Origin: Dorea sp. D27
GTDB lineage: Bacteria > Bacillota > Clostridia > Lachnospirales > Lachnospiraceae
NCBI RefSeq assembly: GCF_001185345.1
Contig: NZ_KQ236744.1
Span: forward strand, 773,952-837,951
DNA: 64,000 bases
Direction: 5' to 3'
Part shown: positions 8,799 to 17,272 of the stretch, piece by piece
Layout of the letters: each line of letters begins with the position of its first letter
Position numbering within the stretch: the first letter of the stretch is position 1
Notes under the pieces: generated by a model
Databases searched by the model: none
What the model was told of the DNA's origin: nothing
Seen by the model: only the letters and a program-made list of their open reading frames with translations
Program-made: the position numbers and the translations under genes

Positions 8799-9571
8799 AT
8801 ATCACAGATTTTAGAATGGATTATTTTTCACTGAAAGGAAAAAACGCAATCGTAACAGGAGGGAACACTGGATTGGGACAGGCATTCTCGCTGGCGCTTG
8901 CAAAAGCTGGGGCAAATATCTTCATGCCGAGCATTATGCCGGATGATCCGTCTTTTAACGGGCTGATTGAAGCAGAGGGAGGAAAGGCAGTATACATGGA
9001 AGCTGACCTTACCAAAGACGGGACAGCAAAACAGATTGTTGAGACTTGTGTGGAGAAGCTTGGAAGTGTGGATATATTAGTGAATTGTGCAGGCATCTGC
9101 CTGTGTGAAGAAGTGACAAAGTTCGGAAGAGAGCTCTGGGATAAGATGGTGAGCATCAACCTCACGGCGGCATTTGAGATGAGTCATGAATGTGCAAAGG
9201 TCATGATACCCCAGAACAGCGGAAAAATCATCAACATCTGTTCCCTGTTTGCATTCCTCGGCTGTCAGCTGTCCCCGGCATATGTTGCCACAAAGCATGG
9301 TATTGCGGGGCTTACAAAGGCATATGCTGATGAGCTTGGCCAGTACAATATTCAGGTGAACGGCATTGCCCCGGGGTATTTCAAGACGAAAGCAGCAGAG
9401 TATTCTGTGAATGACCCAGAGAGAAGTAAATGGATTGTAGACCACACGCCTGCAAACAGATGGGGTGAAGTGCATGACTTGATGGGTTCTACCGTGTTCC
9501 TTGCCAGCGAAGCGGCACAGTTTGTAACCGGACATGTACTTGCAGTTGACGGCGGGTTCTTAATCAGATAA
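8795..9571 (+). CDS. Short-chain dehydrogenase/reductase (SDR)
   Basis: 258 residues from ATG 8795, set by AAGGAG eight bases upstream and an ATGA overlap with etfA; the longer frame from 8702 runs inside etfA and is not used. Rossmann motif TGGNTGLGQAF, NCAG, a catalytic Ser in NICSLFAF and Tyr-Lys in YVATKHG are all present, and the C-terminus VTGHVLAVDGGF is typical of classical SDRs. It should reduce or oxidise a sugar alcohol or keto-acid with NAD(P). Its place between Etf and a sugar kinase suggests oxidation of a polyol to a keto sugar before phosphorylation, or the reverse (inference). Confidence 0.85.
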   Translation: MNITDFRMDYFSLKGKNAIVTGGNTGLGQAFSLALAKAGANIFMPSIMPDDPSFNGLIEAEGGKAVYMEADLTKDGTAKQIVETCVEKLGSVDILVNCAGICLCEEVTKFGRELWDKMVSINLTAAFEMSHECAKVMIPQNSGKIINICSLFAFLGCQLSPAYVATKHGIAGLTKAYADELGQYNIQVNGIAPGYFKTKAAEYSVNDPERSKWIVDHTPANRWGEVHDLMGSTVFLASEAAQFVTGHVLAVDGGFLIR

Positions 9572-9585
9572 TCAGGAGAAATAGT

Positions 9586-11022
9586 ATGGAGCAGAAATAT
9601 ATTGTTGGAATTGATGTGGGGTCTCAGAGTGCGAAGATACTCATATATGACCTGGAGGGCAATATAGTGGCCAGGGGTAAGAAGAAGCTGGCACCTATGC
9701 ATCTTGCTAAGCCGGGCATCGTTGAACATCCGGATGATGACCTGTGGGATTCTCTGTGTGAGGCAAGCCGGATGGCGCTTGATGATTTTGATGGTGATGC
9801 AGAGGATATCATCGGCATTGGCGTTGGAGGTATCCGCTGCTGCCGTGTACTGCTCAAGAAGGACGGGACATTAGCGCAGCCGGTTATCAGCTGGATGGAT
9901 GACAGGACTGCCATGCCCTATGAGCATACGAACCGTGAGACGGCATATGTGACCTCTTCCACCGGATATCTGTCCTGCAGGCTGACGGGAGAGTTTAAAG
10001 ACTGTGTAGGCAATTTCTTCGGCCAATGGCCGGTGGACCTTGAGACATGGAACTGGAGTGAAGATGACGAGGTCATCCGGCAGTACCAGATTCCAAGGGA
10101 GATGCTGTTTGAGGCAGTGCTGCCGGGAGAAGTCCTGGGACACATAACGAAAGAGGCATCTCAGAGGACGGGCTTTCCGGAAGGGCTCCCGGTAGTAAGC
10201 ACTACGAATGACAAGGCAGTAGAAGGGCTTGGTTCGGGACTTATAGATGACGAGACAGCGGTAATCTCTCTTGGAACATACATCACACTGATGATTCAGG
10301 GGAAAAAACTGCCGGAGAATCCCAAGGCTTTGTGGGCAATCTTATCCTCCGTACCAGGGATGTACCTATATGAAAGCTATGGCATACGCCGTGGGATGTG
10401 GACGGTAAGCTGGTTCCGCGACCTGTTCGGGGACGGGCTTGTGAACGAAGCGGCAAAGCAGGGGATGTCCCCGGAAGAATATCTGAATAAGAAAGCCGGG
10501 AATGTGCCGGCCGGCAGTGACGGCCTTATGACAATACTGGACTGGCTTGCCAATTCATGGGAGCCTCACAAACGAGGAATGATGATTGGTTTTGGAGCGC
10601 ATATGGATGAAGCTTATATGTACAGGTCTATCTTAGAGGGGATTGCGTACACAATGAAGAATAACTGCGATGCGATGTGCAGGGAATTGGGAAAATCCCT
10701 AAAGGAAATCGTCATCTCCGGCGGCGGTTCTAACAGCGATGTATTTATGCAGATATTTGCAGACATCTTTCATCTGCCGGCGAGAAGAAATGTAATCAAT
10801 GAATCTGCAAGCCTTGGTGCAGTCATCAACACAGCTGTGGCTCTAAACGTGTATGGAAGTTATGAAGAAGCGGTTGAAAAGATGGTAAAGGTACAGGATA
10901 CCTTCTATCCAATCGTGGAGAATGCAAGGCTTTACCAGAAATTAAATGAACGTGCATACAGCAGGATGTCAGATTATACAGATGGGGTGTTAAGGGAAAT
11001 CCACAGTATCTACCATGATTAA
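9586..11022 (+). CDS. FGGY-family carbohydrate kinase
   Basis: 478 residues. ATPase-fold motifs are clear: GIDVGSQSAKILIYD at the N-terminus, ISWMDDR in the sugar-binding part, VSTTNDKAVEGLGSG, SLGTY (phosphate 2) and ISGGGSNSDVFMQIFADIF near residue 378 (FGGY signature 2 region). Similar in length to xylulokinase and related kinases. It would phosphorylate the sugar or polyol made or imported by this operon and supply the phosphosugar effector for the divergent RpiR regulator. It starts 14 bp after the SDR stop. Exact substrate cannot be read. Confidence 0.85.
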   Translation: MEQKYIVGIDVGSQSAKILIYDLEGNIVARGKKKLAPMHLAKPGIVEHPDDDLWDSLCEASRMALDDFDGDAEDIIGIGVGGIRCCRVLLKKDGTLAQPVISWMDDRTAMPYEHTNRETAYVTSSTGYLSCRLTGEFKDCVGNFFGQWPVDLETWNWSEDDEVIRQYQIPREMLFEAVLPGEVLGHITKEASQRTGFPEGLPVVSTTNDKAVEGLGSGLIDDETAVISLGTYITLMIQGKKLPENPKALWAILSSVPGMYLYESYGIRRGMWTVSWFRDLFGDGLVNEAAKQGMSPEEYLNKKAGNVPAGSDGLMTILDWLANSWEPHKRGMMIGFGAHMDEAYMYRSILEGIAYTMKNNCDAMCRELGKSLKEIVISGGGSNSDVFMQIFADIFHLPARRNVINESASLGAVINTAVALNVYGSYEEAVEKMVKVQDTFYPIVENARLYQKLNERAYSRMSDYTDGVLREIHSIYHD

Positions 11023-11034
11023 TATGTTAAAGTT

Positions 11035-11067
11035 ATATGCTCCTGCGGCATTGCTGCAGGAGCATAT
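11035..11067 (+). terminator. Intercistronic hairpin between kinase and BCCT transporter genes
   Basis: ATATGCTCCTGC (11035-11046) pairs perfectly with GCAGGAGCATAT (11056-11067) across a 9-base loop. There is no T-run, and the BCCT ribosome site AAGGAGGG starts ten bases later. It may be an mRNA-stabilising or processing hairpin rather than an intrinsic terminator. Confidence 0.4.
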
Positions 11068-11094
11068 ATGTATACGAAGGAGGGAAATGTAAAC

Positions 11095-12696
11095 ATGTCT
11101 AATGGGAATGATAAGACGGTACATATATCGTTGAGGAAACGGGTTTTCTTTCCACCGTGGATTCTACTGATCGTGCTGGTAGGTATCAGCCTTTTGAGTG
11201 AAAAAAGTTTTTTGAGCGGGATGCAGGCGGCAACAGGATTTATCCTGGATAATTTTGCATGGGCGTTCAATCTTACGACACTTGGATGTCTGGCAGTGGT
11301 TATCATTGTGTTTGTATCACCGCTTGGCAAAGTAAGGATTGGCGGGAGCAAGGCAAGGCCAATCATGAAGTTCCGCAATCTTGCGTGGATTACGCTGTGT
11401 ACGACAGTGGCGTCAGGAGTTCTGTTCTGGGCTTGTGCGGAACCGCTGTACCATATGTATACCCCCGCAGCTGCAGAAGGGGTGGAGGCAGGCAGTCCCG
11501 GTGCGGCAGTGTTTGCTATGAAAACGATGTTTTTAGAATGGACATGGTCCCCCTATGCCATATATACAGTTGCGACATTGTTATTTGCTTTTGTATTTTA
11601 TAATATGAGGAAATCTTATTCGATTGGTTCGGCGTTTGTCCCTGTATTTGGGGATAAGGCGAAGCGGTATAATGGTATCATTGATGTCATCTGTCTTTTT
11701 GCCCTTGTGCTTGGTATGGCAGCTTCCCTCGGGACTGGTACGCTGACCATGGGGGGCGGCATAGAAAATGTATTCGGCATTAAAAGCGGCCCGGTTTCGT
11801 GGGGATTCATCATACTGGCCATTGTGGCGACATTTATCATCTCCAGTGTGTCGGGGGTCATGAAAGGAATAAAGTTATTATCTTCTTTGAACGGGCAGGT
11901 TTATATCTTTTTGCTGCTGTTCGTATTGATATTTGGGCCGACAGCATTTATGATGAACTTCTCGGTGGAATCCCTTGGGGCATATGTTCAGGACTTTTTC
12001 AGGATGAGCCTTATGACAGGTGATATCCATGGAGACCCGTGGGCAAGGAGCTGGCCGATATTCTACTGGTGTGTGTGGATGGCGTGGGCTCCGATATCAG
12101 GCGTATTCCTTGGAAAGATATTGAAAGGATATACGATAAGAGATGCAATCGTATGTAATTTTGTGATTCCTTCTGTGTTCAGCATGGTTTGGATGGGGTT
12201 ATTCTCAACCGCATCCATCTATTTTGAGAATCATGGTGTTGGCTTATATGACAGCCTGCTTAAGAATGGTACAGAGTCTGTTGTCTATAAAGTGTTTGAA
12301 CAGCTGCCGCTGGCAGCAGTCGTTATACCGTTCTATCTGTTTATTGTATTCATTTCTTTTGTGACCGCGGCGGATTCTAATACGAATGCGATGTCAGGCC
12401 TTTGCGTGAAGGGACTTACTGTTGACAATCAGGAATCTCCGTCATGGCTGAAGATATGCTGGGGGCTTACTTTGGGAGTGCTTACTTGGGTATTGATTAG
12501 CTTTGCAGGTATTGATGGGATAAAAGCGGCATCGAACCTGGGTGGTTTCCCGATTATGTTTATCATAATTATTTTTATTGTGGGGCTGCTGAAGGTCTGC
12601 AGGAACCCGAAAAAATATGATATGTTTCAGGAGGATTATGACAGCGAAGGCCGTCCTATAGAATCTGTGAGGCTTCCGATAGAAACAGAAGAATAG
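11095..12696 (+). CDS. BCCT-family transporter (betaine/choline/carnitine type)
   Basis: 533 residues from ATG 11095, which has AAGGAGGG ten bases upstream; the frame from 11068 has none. About twelve membrane helices. The glycine-rich stretch GMAASLGTGTLTMGGG is the BCCT helix-5 sodium/substrate signature, and the Trp-rich WCVWMAWAPISGVFLGKI matches the family's helix-8 motif that lines the quaternary-ammonium site. BCCT proteins move trimethylammonium compounds or related zwitterions. Its place at the end of the flavoprotein-Etf-kinase operon suggests that the pathway's substrate, or a released head group, is such a compound, but it could be an independent osmolyte carrier. Confidence 0.85.
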   Translation: MSNGNDKTVHISLRKRVFFPPWILLIVLVGISLLSEKSFLSGMQAATGFILDNFAWAFNLTTLGCLAVVIIVFVSPLGKVRIGGSKARPIMKFRNLAWITLCTTVASGVLFWACAEPLYHMYTPAAAEGVEAGSPGAAVFAMKTMFLEWTWSPYAIYTVATLLFAFVFYNMRKSYSIGSAFVPVFGDKAKRYNGIIDVICLFALVLGMAASLGTGTLTMGGGIENVFGIKSGPVSWGFIILAIVATFIISSVSGVMKGIKLLSSLNGQVYIFLLLFVLIFGPTAFMMNFSVESLGAYVQDFFRMSLMTGDIHGDPWARSWPIFYWCVWMAWAPISGVFLGKILKGYTIRDAIVCNFVIPSVFSMVWMGLFSTASIYFENHGVGLYDSLLKNGTESVVYKVFEQLPLAAVVIPFYLFIVFISFVTAADSNTNAMSGLCVKGLTVDNQESPSWLKICWGLTLGVLTWVLISFAGIDGIKAASNLGGFPIMFIIIIFIVGLLKVCRNPKKYDMFQEDYDSEGRPIESVRLPIETEE

Positions 12697-12770
12697 GGGT
12701 AAATGGACGGAAAACCAGAATAAGGCTATTTGATGTATTTGGATATAGTGATATAATTGATTCCAGGGAA

Positions 12771-14012
12771 ATGGTCAATCAGCCGAAATCTTATGAAAAA
12801 CGGCTGCATGATTATGATGGAAGGGCAAGGAGAATGAATATTAAAAAGATTAAGATGGAACCGTTTTTTAAGCTGCTGGATGTTCATAACTACGAGACAT
12901 TGAAGAACTTATCTAAGGCAACAGGAATCCCGATAAACAGGCTGCAGTATTATAATGATAATATGATACTTCCAATGGGAAAAGATATGGACAGGCTTTG
13001 TATATATACAGGGTATAGCAGAGAATTGTTAGAATTAAAACTGGGACATATTACACCGGAAGTACAATCATGGATAATTGATCATGGAGAAGATATTATA
13101 AAAGAAATTGCAGTACCTGCTTTGAAGGTTCCTGAAGTCTCTTCCGTTTTTAATACTACATACGGTACGCTGTTTCATGATGACTGTATAAAAGTATTGG
13201 CCAGTATGCCGGATGAATCCGTGGATATGGTCTTTGCAGACCCGCCTTTTAATTTGAATAAAGATTATGGGGACAGCATAGACGATAATATGACGAAATC
13301 AAAATATATCAATTGGTGTGAAGCCTGGATAAAGGAATGTGTCAGAGTGCTGAAGCCGGGTGGCGCATTTTATATATATAATTTACCGTATTGGAATACA
13401 TTTCTTTCTAATATCCTGAATAAATATATGAATTTTCGACATTGGATAGCGGTATCTATGAAAGGACTGATACCAGTACAAGGTAAATTACAGCCAGAAC
13501 ACTATGGGCTGCTCTATTATATAAAGGGTGAAAGGCCTAAGGTCTTTCATAAACAAAGGATTCCATTGGTCACTTGCAGGCATTGTGGAGGGGAGATAAG
13601 GGATTATGGTGGGAAAAAGAGCAGTTTGAACCCGGAAGGAATATCGATATCGGATATTTTTATGGATATAAACCCTGTCAGACATAAAAAATATAAAAAC
13701 AGATCCGCAAATGAGCTGCCATTACGTCTATTGCACCGTTTGATTTCTTTATCTACAGATGCCGGTGATATCGTGCTGGATCCTTTTGGAGGCGCCGGCA
13801 CAACCTATGTGGCGGCAGAGTTTCTGGAAAGAAATTGGATTGGTATGGAGATTGGCGATACAGATATCATTATCGAACGGATAGAAAAGAATGAGAGGGA
13901 CAGGGAGCTGCTATTAAAGATAGAAAAGGAGTCAAATATATTATTTACAGAGGAACAGGTCAGATTAAGACAGAAGAATAATTTCTGGACGTATGAAAAG
14001 TTAAAAGATTAG
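12771..14012 (+). CDS. Solitary DNA methyltransferase (N4/N6 type, beta order) with HTH-like N-terminus
   Basis: 413 residues. Catalytic motif IV DPPFNLNKDYG lies near residue 156 and the AdoMet-binding DPFGGAGTTYVAAEFLERNW near residue 337, so the motif order is that of beta-class amino-methyltransferases. Residues about 22-115 look like a helix-turn-helix DNA-binding domain (LKNLSKATGIPINRLQYYNDN), unusual for this class. Met22 at 12834 is an alternative start; neither start has ideal ribosome-site spacing. No restriction endonuclease gene is adjacent on either side. It may be an orphan regulatory or phage-derived methylase. The gene is more AT-rich than its neighbours. Confidence 0.8.
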   Translation: MVNQPKSYEKRLHDYDGRARRMNIKKIKMEPFFKLLDVHNYETLKNLSKATGIPINRLQYYNDNMILPMGKDMDRLCIYTGYSRELLELKLGHITPEVQSWIIDHGEDIIKEIAVPALKVPEVSSVFNTTYGTLFHDDCIKVLASMPDESVDMVFADPPFNLNKDYGDSIDDNMTKSKYINWCEAWIKECVRVLKPGGAFYIYNLPYWNTFLSNILNKYMNFRHWIAVSMKGLIPVQGKLQPEHYGLLYYIKGERPKVFHKQRIPLVTCRHCGGEIRDYGGKKSSLNPEGISISDIFMDINPVRHKKYKNRSANELPLRLLHRLISLSTDAGDIVLDPFGGAGTTYVAAEFLERNWIGMEIGDTDIIIERIEKNERDRELLLKIEKESNILFTEEQVRLRQKNNFWTYEKLKD

Positions 14013-14023
14013 GAATTTTTGAG

Positions 14024-14060
14024 GAGCCGTAACTGCCTGATCATCAGGCAGTTACGGCTC
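14024..14060 (+). terminator. Perfect 17-bp-arm palindrome after the methyltransferase
   Basis: GAGCCGTAACTGCCTGA (14024-14040) and its exact reverse complement (14044-14060) surround a 3-base loop. No T-run follows on either strand, so an intrinsic terminator is possible but atypical; a protein-binding palindrome is the alternative. Confidence 0.45.
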
Positions 14061-14116
14061 GTTGTCTGTCCGTACGGGAGATGATGCTAACAACCGGGAA
14101 ATAATGAATTTAACAC

Positions 14117-14145
14117 TTGCACATATTGGAAATATATGCTATATT
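14117..14145 (+). promoter_or_regulatory. Promoter of the hydrogenase-rubrerythrin gene
   Basis: TTGCAC (14117-14122), 17-bp spacer and TATATT (14140-14145) lie 38 bp before the ATG at 14184; GAGAGGTGAAG forms the ribosome site. Confidence 0.6.
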
Positions 14146-14183
14146 AATAATAGTTACTAATATTGATATAGAGAGGTGAAGAG

Positions 14184-16346
14184 ATGAAGCACAATTTTGC
14201 AGACATCAGGATTCCAATCGAGCCTGATAATCCTGCAGTGAGAAGAGAGGAAAGCCTGTGCATCAAGTGCGGGCAGTGCAGGCAGGTATGTGAACGGGAT
14301 ATCGCCGTGGGCCGGCTGTATGACCTGAAAAGTACAAATGATACGGCTGTATGTGTACATTGCGGGCAGTGCGCTAATGTCTGTCCGGTGGATTCCATAA
14401 AGGAAGTGTACGAATACAAAGAAGTCAGGCGGGCAATAGAAGATCCTGAAAAAATAGTCATTTTCAGTACATCTCCTTCCGTACGTGTCGGCCTTGGGGA
14501 AGAATTTGGATACCCGGCAGGCAGTTTTGTGGAAGGGAAGACGGTAGCAGCACTGAGAAGTCTGGGAGCGGATTATGTGCTGGACACTAATTTCGCCGCG
14601 GATCTGACGATTATGGAAGAAGCATCGGAACTTGTGGAAAGAGTGACGGAGAAAACAAAGCCGCTGCCACAGTTTACGAGCTGCTGTCCCGCCTGGGTAA
14701 AATTTGCGGAGACATTTTATCCTGAGATTCTTCCACATATATCCAGTGCGAAAAGCCCCATTGGAATGCAGGGTCCTACCATAAAGACTTATTTTGCAAA
14801 AAAGAATAGTCTGGACGCGTCTAAAATTGTCAATGTGGCGGTGACGCCTTGTACCGCCAAGAAATTCGAGATACGAAGAGATGAGATGAACATATCGTCT
14901 GTCAGCAATGGGGTGGAAGATATGCGTGATATGGACTATGTCATCACTACGAGAGAGCTTGCCAAATGGATGCGGGAAGAAGGCAGGGACTTGAGAGATA
15001 TGCCGGATTCTCCATATGACACGCTTATGGGAGCTGCGTCAGGTGCAGGCGTAATATTCGGCAATACGGGTGGTGTCATGGAAGCTGCGGCAAGAACAGC
15101 CTATTACCTCATTACTGGTGAGAATCCGCCGGAGGATTATCTGAACCTGGCACCGGTACGCGGCATGGACGGGATCCGTGAGGCGGAAGTCGCCATTGGC
15201 GGCGCCCCGCTCCGGCTGGCAGTTATCCATGGATTGGAGCATGCAAGGCAATTCATAAAAAGGATGGCTGACGGTGGGAAGAATTATGACTTTGTCGAGG
15301 TCATGACCTGTCCCGGCGGCTGTATTGGCGGCGGAGGGCAGCCAAAGACGGAAGTGCCTATGACGGACGACATCAGGCAGGCACGTATCCGTGCGTTATA
15401 TGACAAAGATGCATCCATGACAGTGAGATACAGCCATGAAAATCCAGATATCAGGAGAGTCTATGAAGAGCATTACATAAAACCATTGAGCGCGGTGGCG
15501 GAAGAACTTCTGCATACCCGTTACAAAGACCGAAGCGGTGACCTGGGGGCGGCAGGCATGCAGGAGAAGCCGCTGACGCCTTCTCCATGGGAAACCACAG
15601 GAGAAGAGCGGAATAATAAGCAAGAGCAGTACGATGATGGAAACGAAATGAATCAGAGTGATTTGAAAGAAAAGGAGAAAATAAAGATGGCAAAATTTAA
15701 GTGTACAGTATGCGGTTATATTCACGAGGGAGCCAATCCGCCGGATGCATGTCCAATCTGCAAGGTAGGCCCTGACAGATTTGTAAGGCTGGAAGAGGAA
15801 AAGGCAGGCGGTGGGAAATACGCGGGAACTAAGACAGAGAAGAATTTGATGGAAGCATTTGCCGGAGAATCACAGGCCAGAAATAAATATTCCTTCTTTG
15901 CCGAGATAGCAAGGCAGGAAGGGATGGAGCAGACGGCGGCTATCTTCAACGAGACAGCGGAACAGGAGAGGCAGCATGCCAAGATGTGGTTCAGCGAGTT
16001 CCATGGATTAGGGGACACGGCGGAAAACCTTCAGACTGCCGCTGATGGCGAGAACGAAGAGTGGTCCGACATGTACAAACGCATGGCACGAGAGGCAAGA
16101 GAAGAAGGCTTTGAGGCACTTGCCGTGAAGTTTGACAACGTGGCAAAGGTAGAAGCGTCCCATGAGAAACGTTATCTGAAGATTCTGGATACATTAAAGG
16201 CAGAAAAGACATTCAAAGGCGATGCGCCGCTCGGATGGAAATGCCGCCAGTGCGGATTCATCTACGAAGGAGAAGAGGCACCAGAGAGATGTCCGGCATG
16301 TGGATATTCCAGAGCCTATTTCGAGAGAAAAGTTGAGAACTATTAG
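14184..16346 (+). CDS. [FeFe]-hydrogenase fused in frame to a rubredoxin-rubrerythrin-rubredoxin module
   Basis: 720 residues without a stop. Two 4Fe-4S motifs are at Cys26/29/32/36 and Cys57/60/63/67. The H-cluster motifs follow: L1 TSCCPAW (165-171), L2 TPCTAKKFE (221-229, with Thr in place of the usual Met) and L3 MTCPGGCIGGGGQP. After a charged linker (about 455-501), residue 502 begins a rubredoxin domain (CTVCGY...CPIC), a diiron rubrerythrin domain (GESQARNKYSFF, ETAEQERQH) and a second rubredoxin (CRQCGF...CPAC). A strong AAGGAG at 15672-15677, nine bases before in-frame ATG 15687, allows the 219-residue rubrerythrin part to be made alone. Likely role: hydrogen metabolism and peroxide detoxification; HydEFG at 57-61 kb would mature it. 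Confidence 0.85.
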   Translation: MKHNFADIRIPIEPDNPAVRREESLCIKCGQCRQVCERDIAVGRLYDLKSTNDTAVCVHCGQCANVCPVDSIKEVYEYKEVRRAIEDPEKIVIFSTSPSVRVGLGEEFGYPAGSFVEGKTVAALRSLGADYVLDTNFAADLTIMEEASELVERVTEKTKPLPQFTSCCPAWVKFAETFYPEILPHISSAKSPIGMQGPTIKTYFAKKNSLDASKIVNVAVTPCTAKKFEIRRDEMNISSVSNGVEDMRDMDYVITTRELAKWMREEGRDLRDMPDSPYDTLMGAASGAGVIFGNTGGVMEAAARTAYYLITGENPPEDYLNLAPVRGMDGIREAEVAIGGAPLRLAVIHGLEHARQFIKRMADGGKNYDFVEVMTCPGGCIGGGGQPKTEVPMTDDIRQARIRALYDKDASMTVRYSHENPDIRRVYEEHYIKPLSAVAEELLHTRYKDRSGDLGAAGMQEKPLTPSPWETTGEERNNKQEQYDDGNEMNQSDLKEKEKIKMAKFKCTVCGYIHEGANPPDACPICKVGPDRFVRLEEEKAGGGKYAGTKTEKNLMEAFAGESQARNKYSFFAEIARQEGMEQTAAIFNETAEQERQHAKMWFSEFHGLGDTAENLQTAADGENEEWSDMYKRMAREAREEGFEALAVKFDNVAKVEASHEKRYLKILDTLKAEKTFKGDAPLGWKCRQCGFIYEGEEAPERCPACGYSRAYFERKVENY
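15672..15689 (+). promoter_or_regulatory. Internal ribosome binding site and ATG for the rubrerythrin part
   Basis: AAGGAG at 15672-15677 with nine bases to ATG 15687, in frame with the hydrogenase. The next residues (MAKFKCTVCGYIHEG) look like a natural rubredoxin N-terminus. Indicates an ancestral separate gene or current dual translation. Confidence 0.6.
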
Positions 16347-16347
16347 A

Positions 16348-16401
16348 AAAACGAAATGGGGACGGAGGTTTTTTAAAAAACCTCCGTCCCCATTTCGTTT
16401 T
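16348..16401. repeat. Dispersed palindromic repeat, copy 1
   Basis: A 54-bp perfect palindrome, 27-base arms with no loop: outer AAAACGAAAT, core GGGGACGGAGG, then TTTTTT/AAAAAA. It follows the hydrogenase-rubrerythrin stop by one base and probably ends transcription. The flank to about 16413 (TGCCGTGTCCCTTT), on the reverse strand, repeats the flank of the copy at 62.7 kb. Confidence 0.8.
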
Positions 16402-16536
16402 GCCGTGTCCCTTTTGCCTTCCTTTATGTTGATAATGTGGATAAAAGAGATTATAATGGACTCGTACTGTTAAAAATCAATATAGGAATCTTGTGGTTCC
16501 TGGAATTTATTTAGAGATAAAGGAGCGATGCAGAAG

Positions 16537-17256
16537 ATGCTTGAAGTTAAGAACCTGACATTCAAAGTGGATGAAAATGGTGTGGAAAGAAGTATTGTTA
16601 AGGATATCAGTTTCCGGGTTGAAGACGGTGAGATGCTTGTGATTACAGGCCCTAACGGGGGTGGTAAGTCCAGCCTTGCCAAAGTGCTTATGGGGATAGA
16701 GGATGCAGACGAAGGCAGGATTGCTCTGGACGGGGAGGATATCACGGACTATGATATCAACCACAGGGCAGAGGCGGGAATTGGCTTTGCGTTCCAGCAG
16801 CCGCCCAGGTTTAAGGGCATGACTGTTGATAAATTATTATCTCTTGCTGCAGGCAGGCCGTTGACGGAGCCGGAATGCTGCAAGATGTTAAGCAGTGTCG
16901 GATTATGCGCCAGAGAATATATCACGAGAGAAGTAGATGCGACCTTGTCGGGCGGCGAGATGAAGCGGCTGGAGATAGCGACGGTACTCGCAAAGCCCCA
17001 TAAGCTCTGTATCTTTGATGAGCCGGAAGCCGGAATCGACTTGTGGAGCTTCTCCATGCTTGTGCAGCAGTTTGAACGGATCCATGAAAAGAAGGAACAA
17101 AGCCTGATTCTCATCTCCCACCAGGAGAGGATTATCCAGATGGCCGACAGGATTATGGTAATTGAAGATGGAAAGATAGGCGCCATAGGCACTCGCGATG
17201 AGATACTTCCGAATCTGCTGAGCGAAGGACAGTGTGCATGTATGGACGGGCAATAG
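16537..17256 (+). CDS. sufC: SufC/SmsC-type Fe-S assembly ATPase
   Basis: 239 residues from ATG 16537 (MLEVKNLTF), eleven bases after AAAGGAG; an ATG at 16528 is only two bases from that site. ABC-ATPase motifs: Walker A GPNGGGKSS, Q-loop FAFQQPPRF, signature LSGGEMKRLEIA, Walker B LCIFDEPEAGID and the switch His in LISHQER. The compact form and DEPEAGID match SufC rather than a transport ATPase. The only partner is the SufB-like gene directly downstream; no SufS, SufU or SufD follow. It should power scaffold rearrangement during iron-sulfur cluster assembly in the cytoplasm, relevant to the many Fe-S proteins encoded nearby. Confidence 0.85.
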   Translation: MLEVKNLTFKVDENGVERSIVKDISFRVEDGEMLVITGPNGGGKSSLAKVLMGIEDADEGRIALDGEDITDYDINHRAEAGIGFAFQQPPRFKGMTVDKLLSLAAGRPLTEPECCKMLSSVGLCAREYITREVDATLSGGEMKRLEIATVLAKPHKLCIFDEPEAGIDLWSFSMLVQQFERIHEKKEQSLILISHQERIIQMADRIMVIEDGKIGAIGTRDEILPNLLSEGQCACMDGQ

Positions 17257-17272
17257 GAAGGAGGAGACAGAG

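Noticed and set aside
9077-9535. 152-codon antisense frame over the SDR gene
   Set aside because: Shadow of a well-supported gene, no ribosome site, no recognisable domain. The same holds for the other long antisense frames, for example over sdaAA, fabD and fabF.
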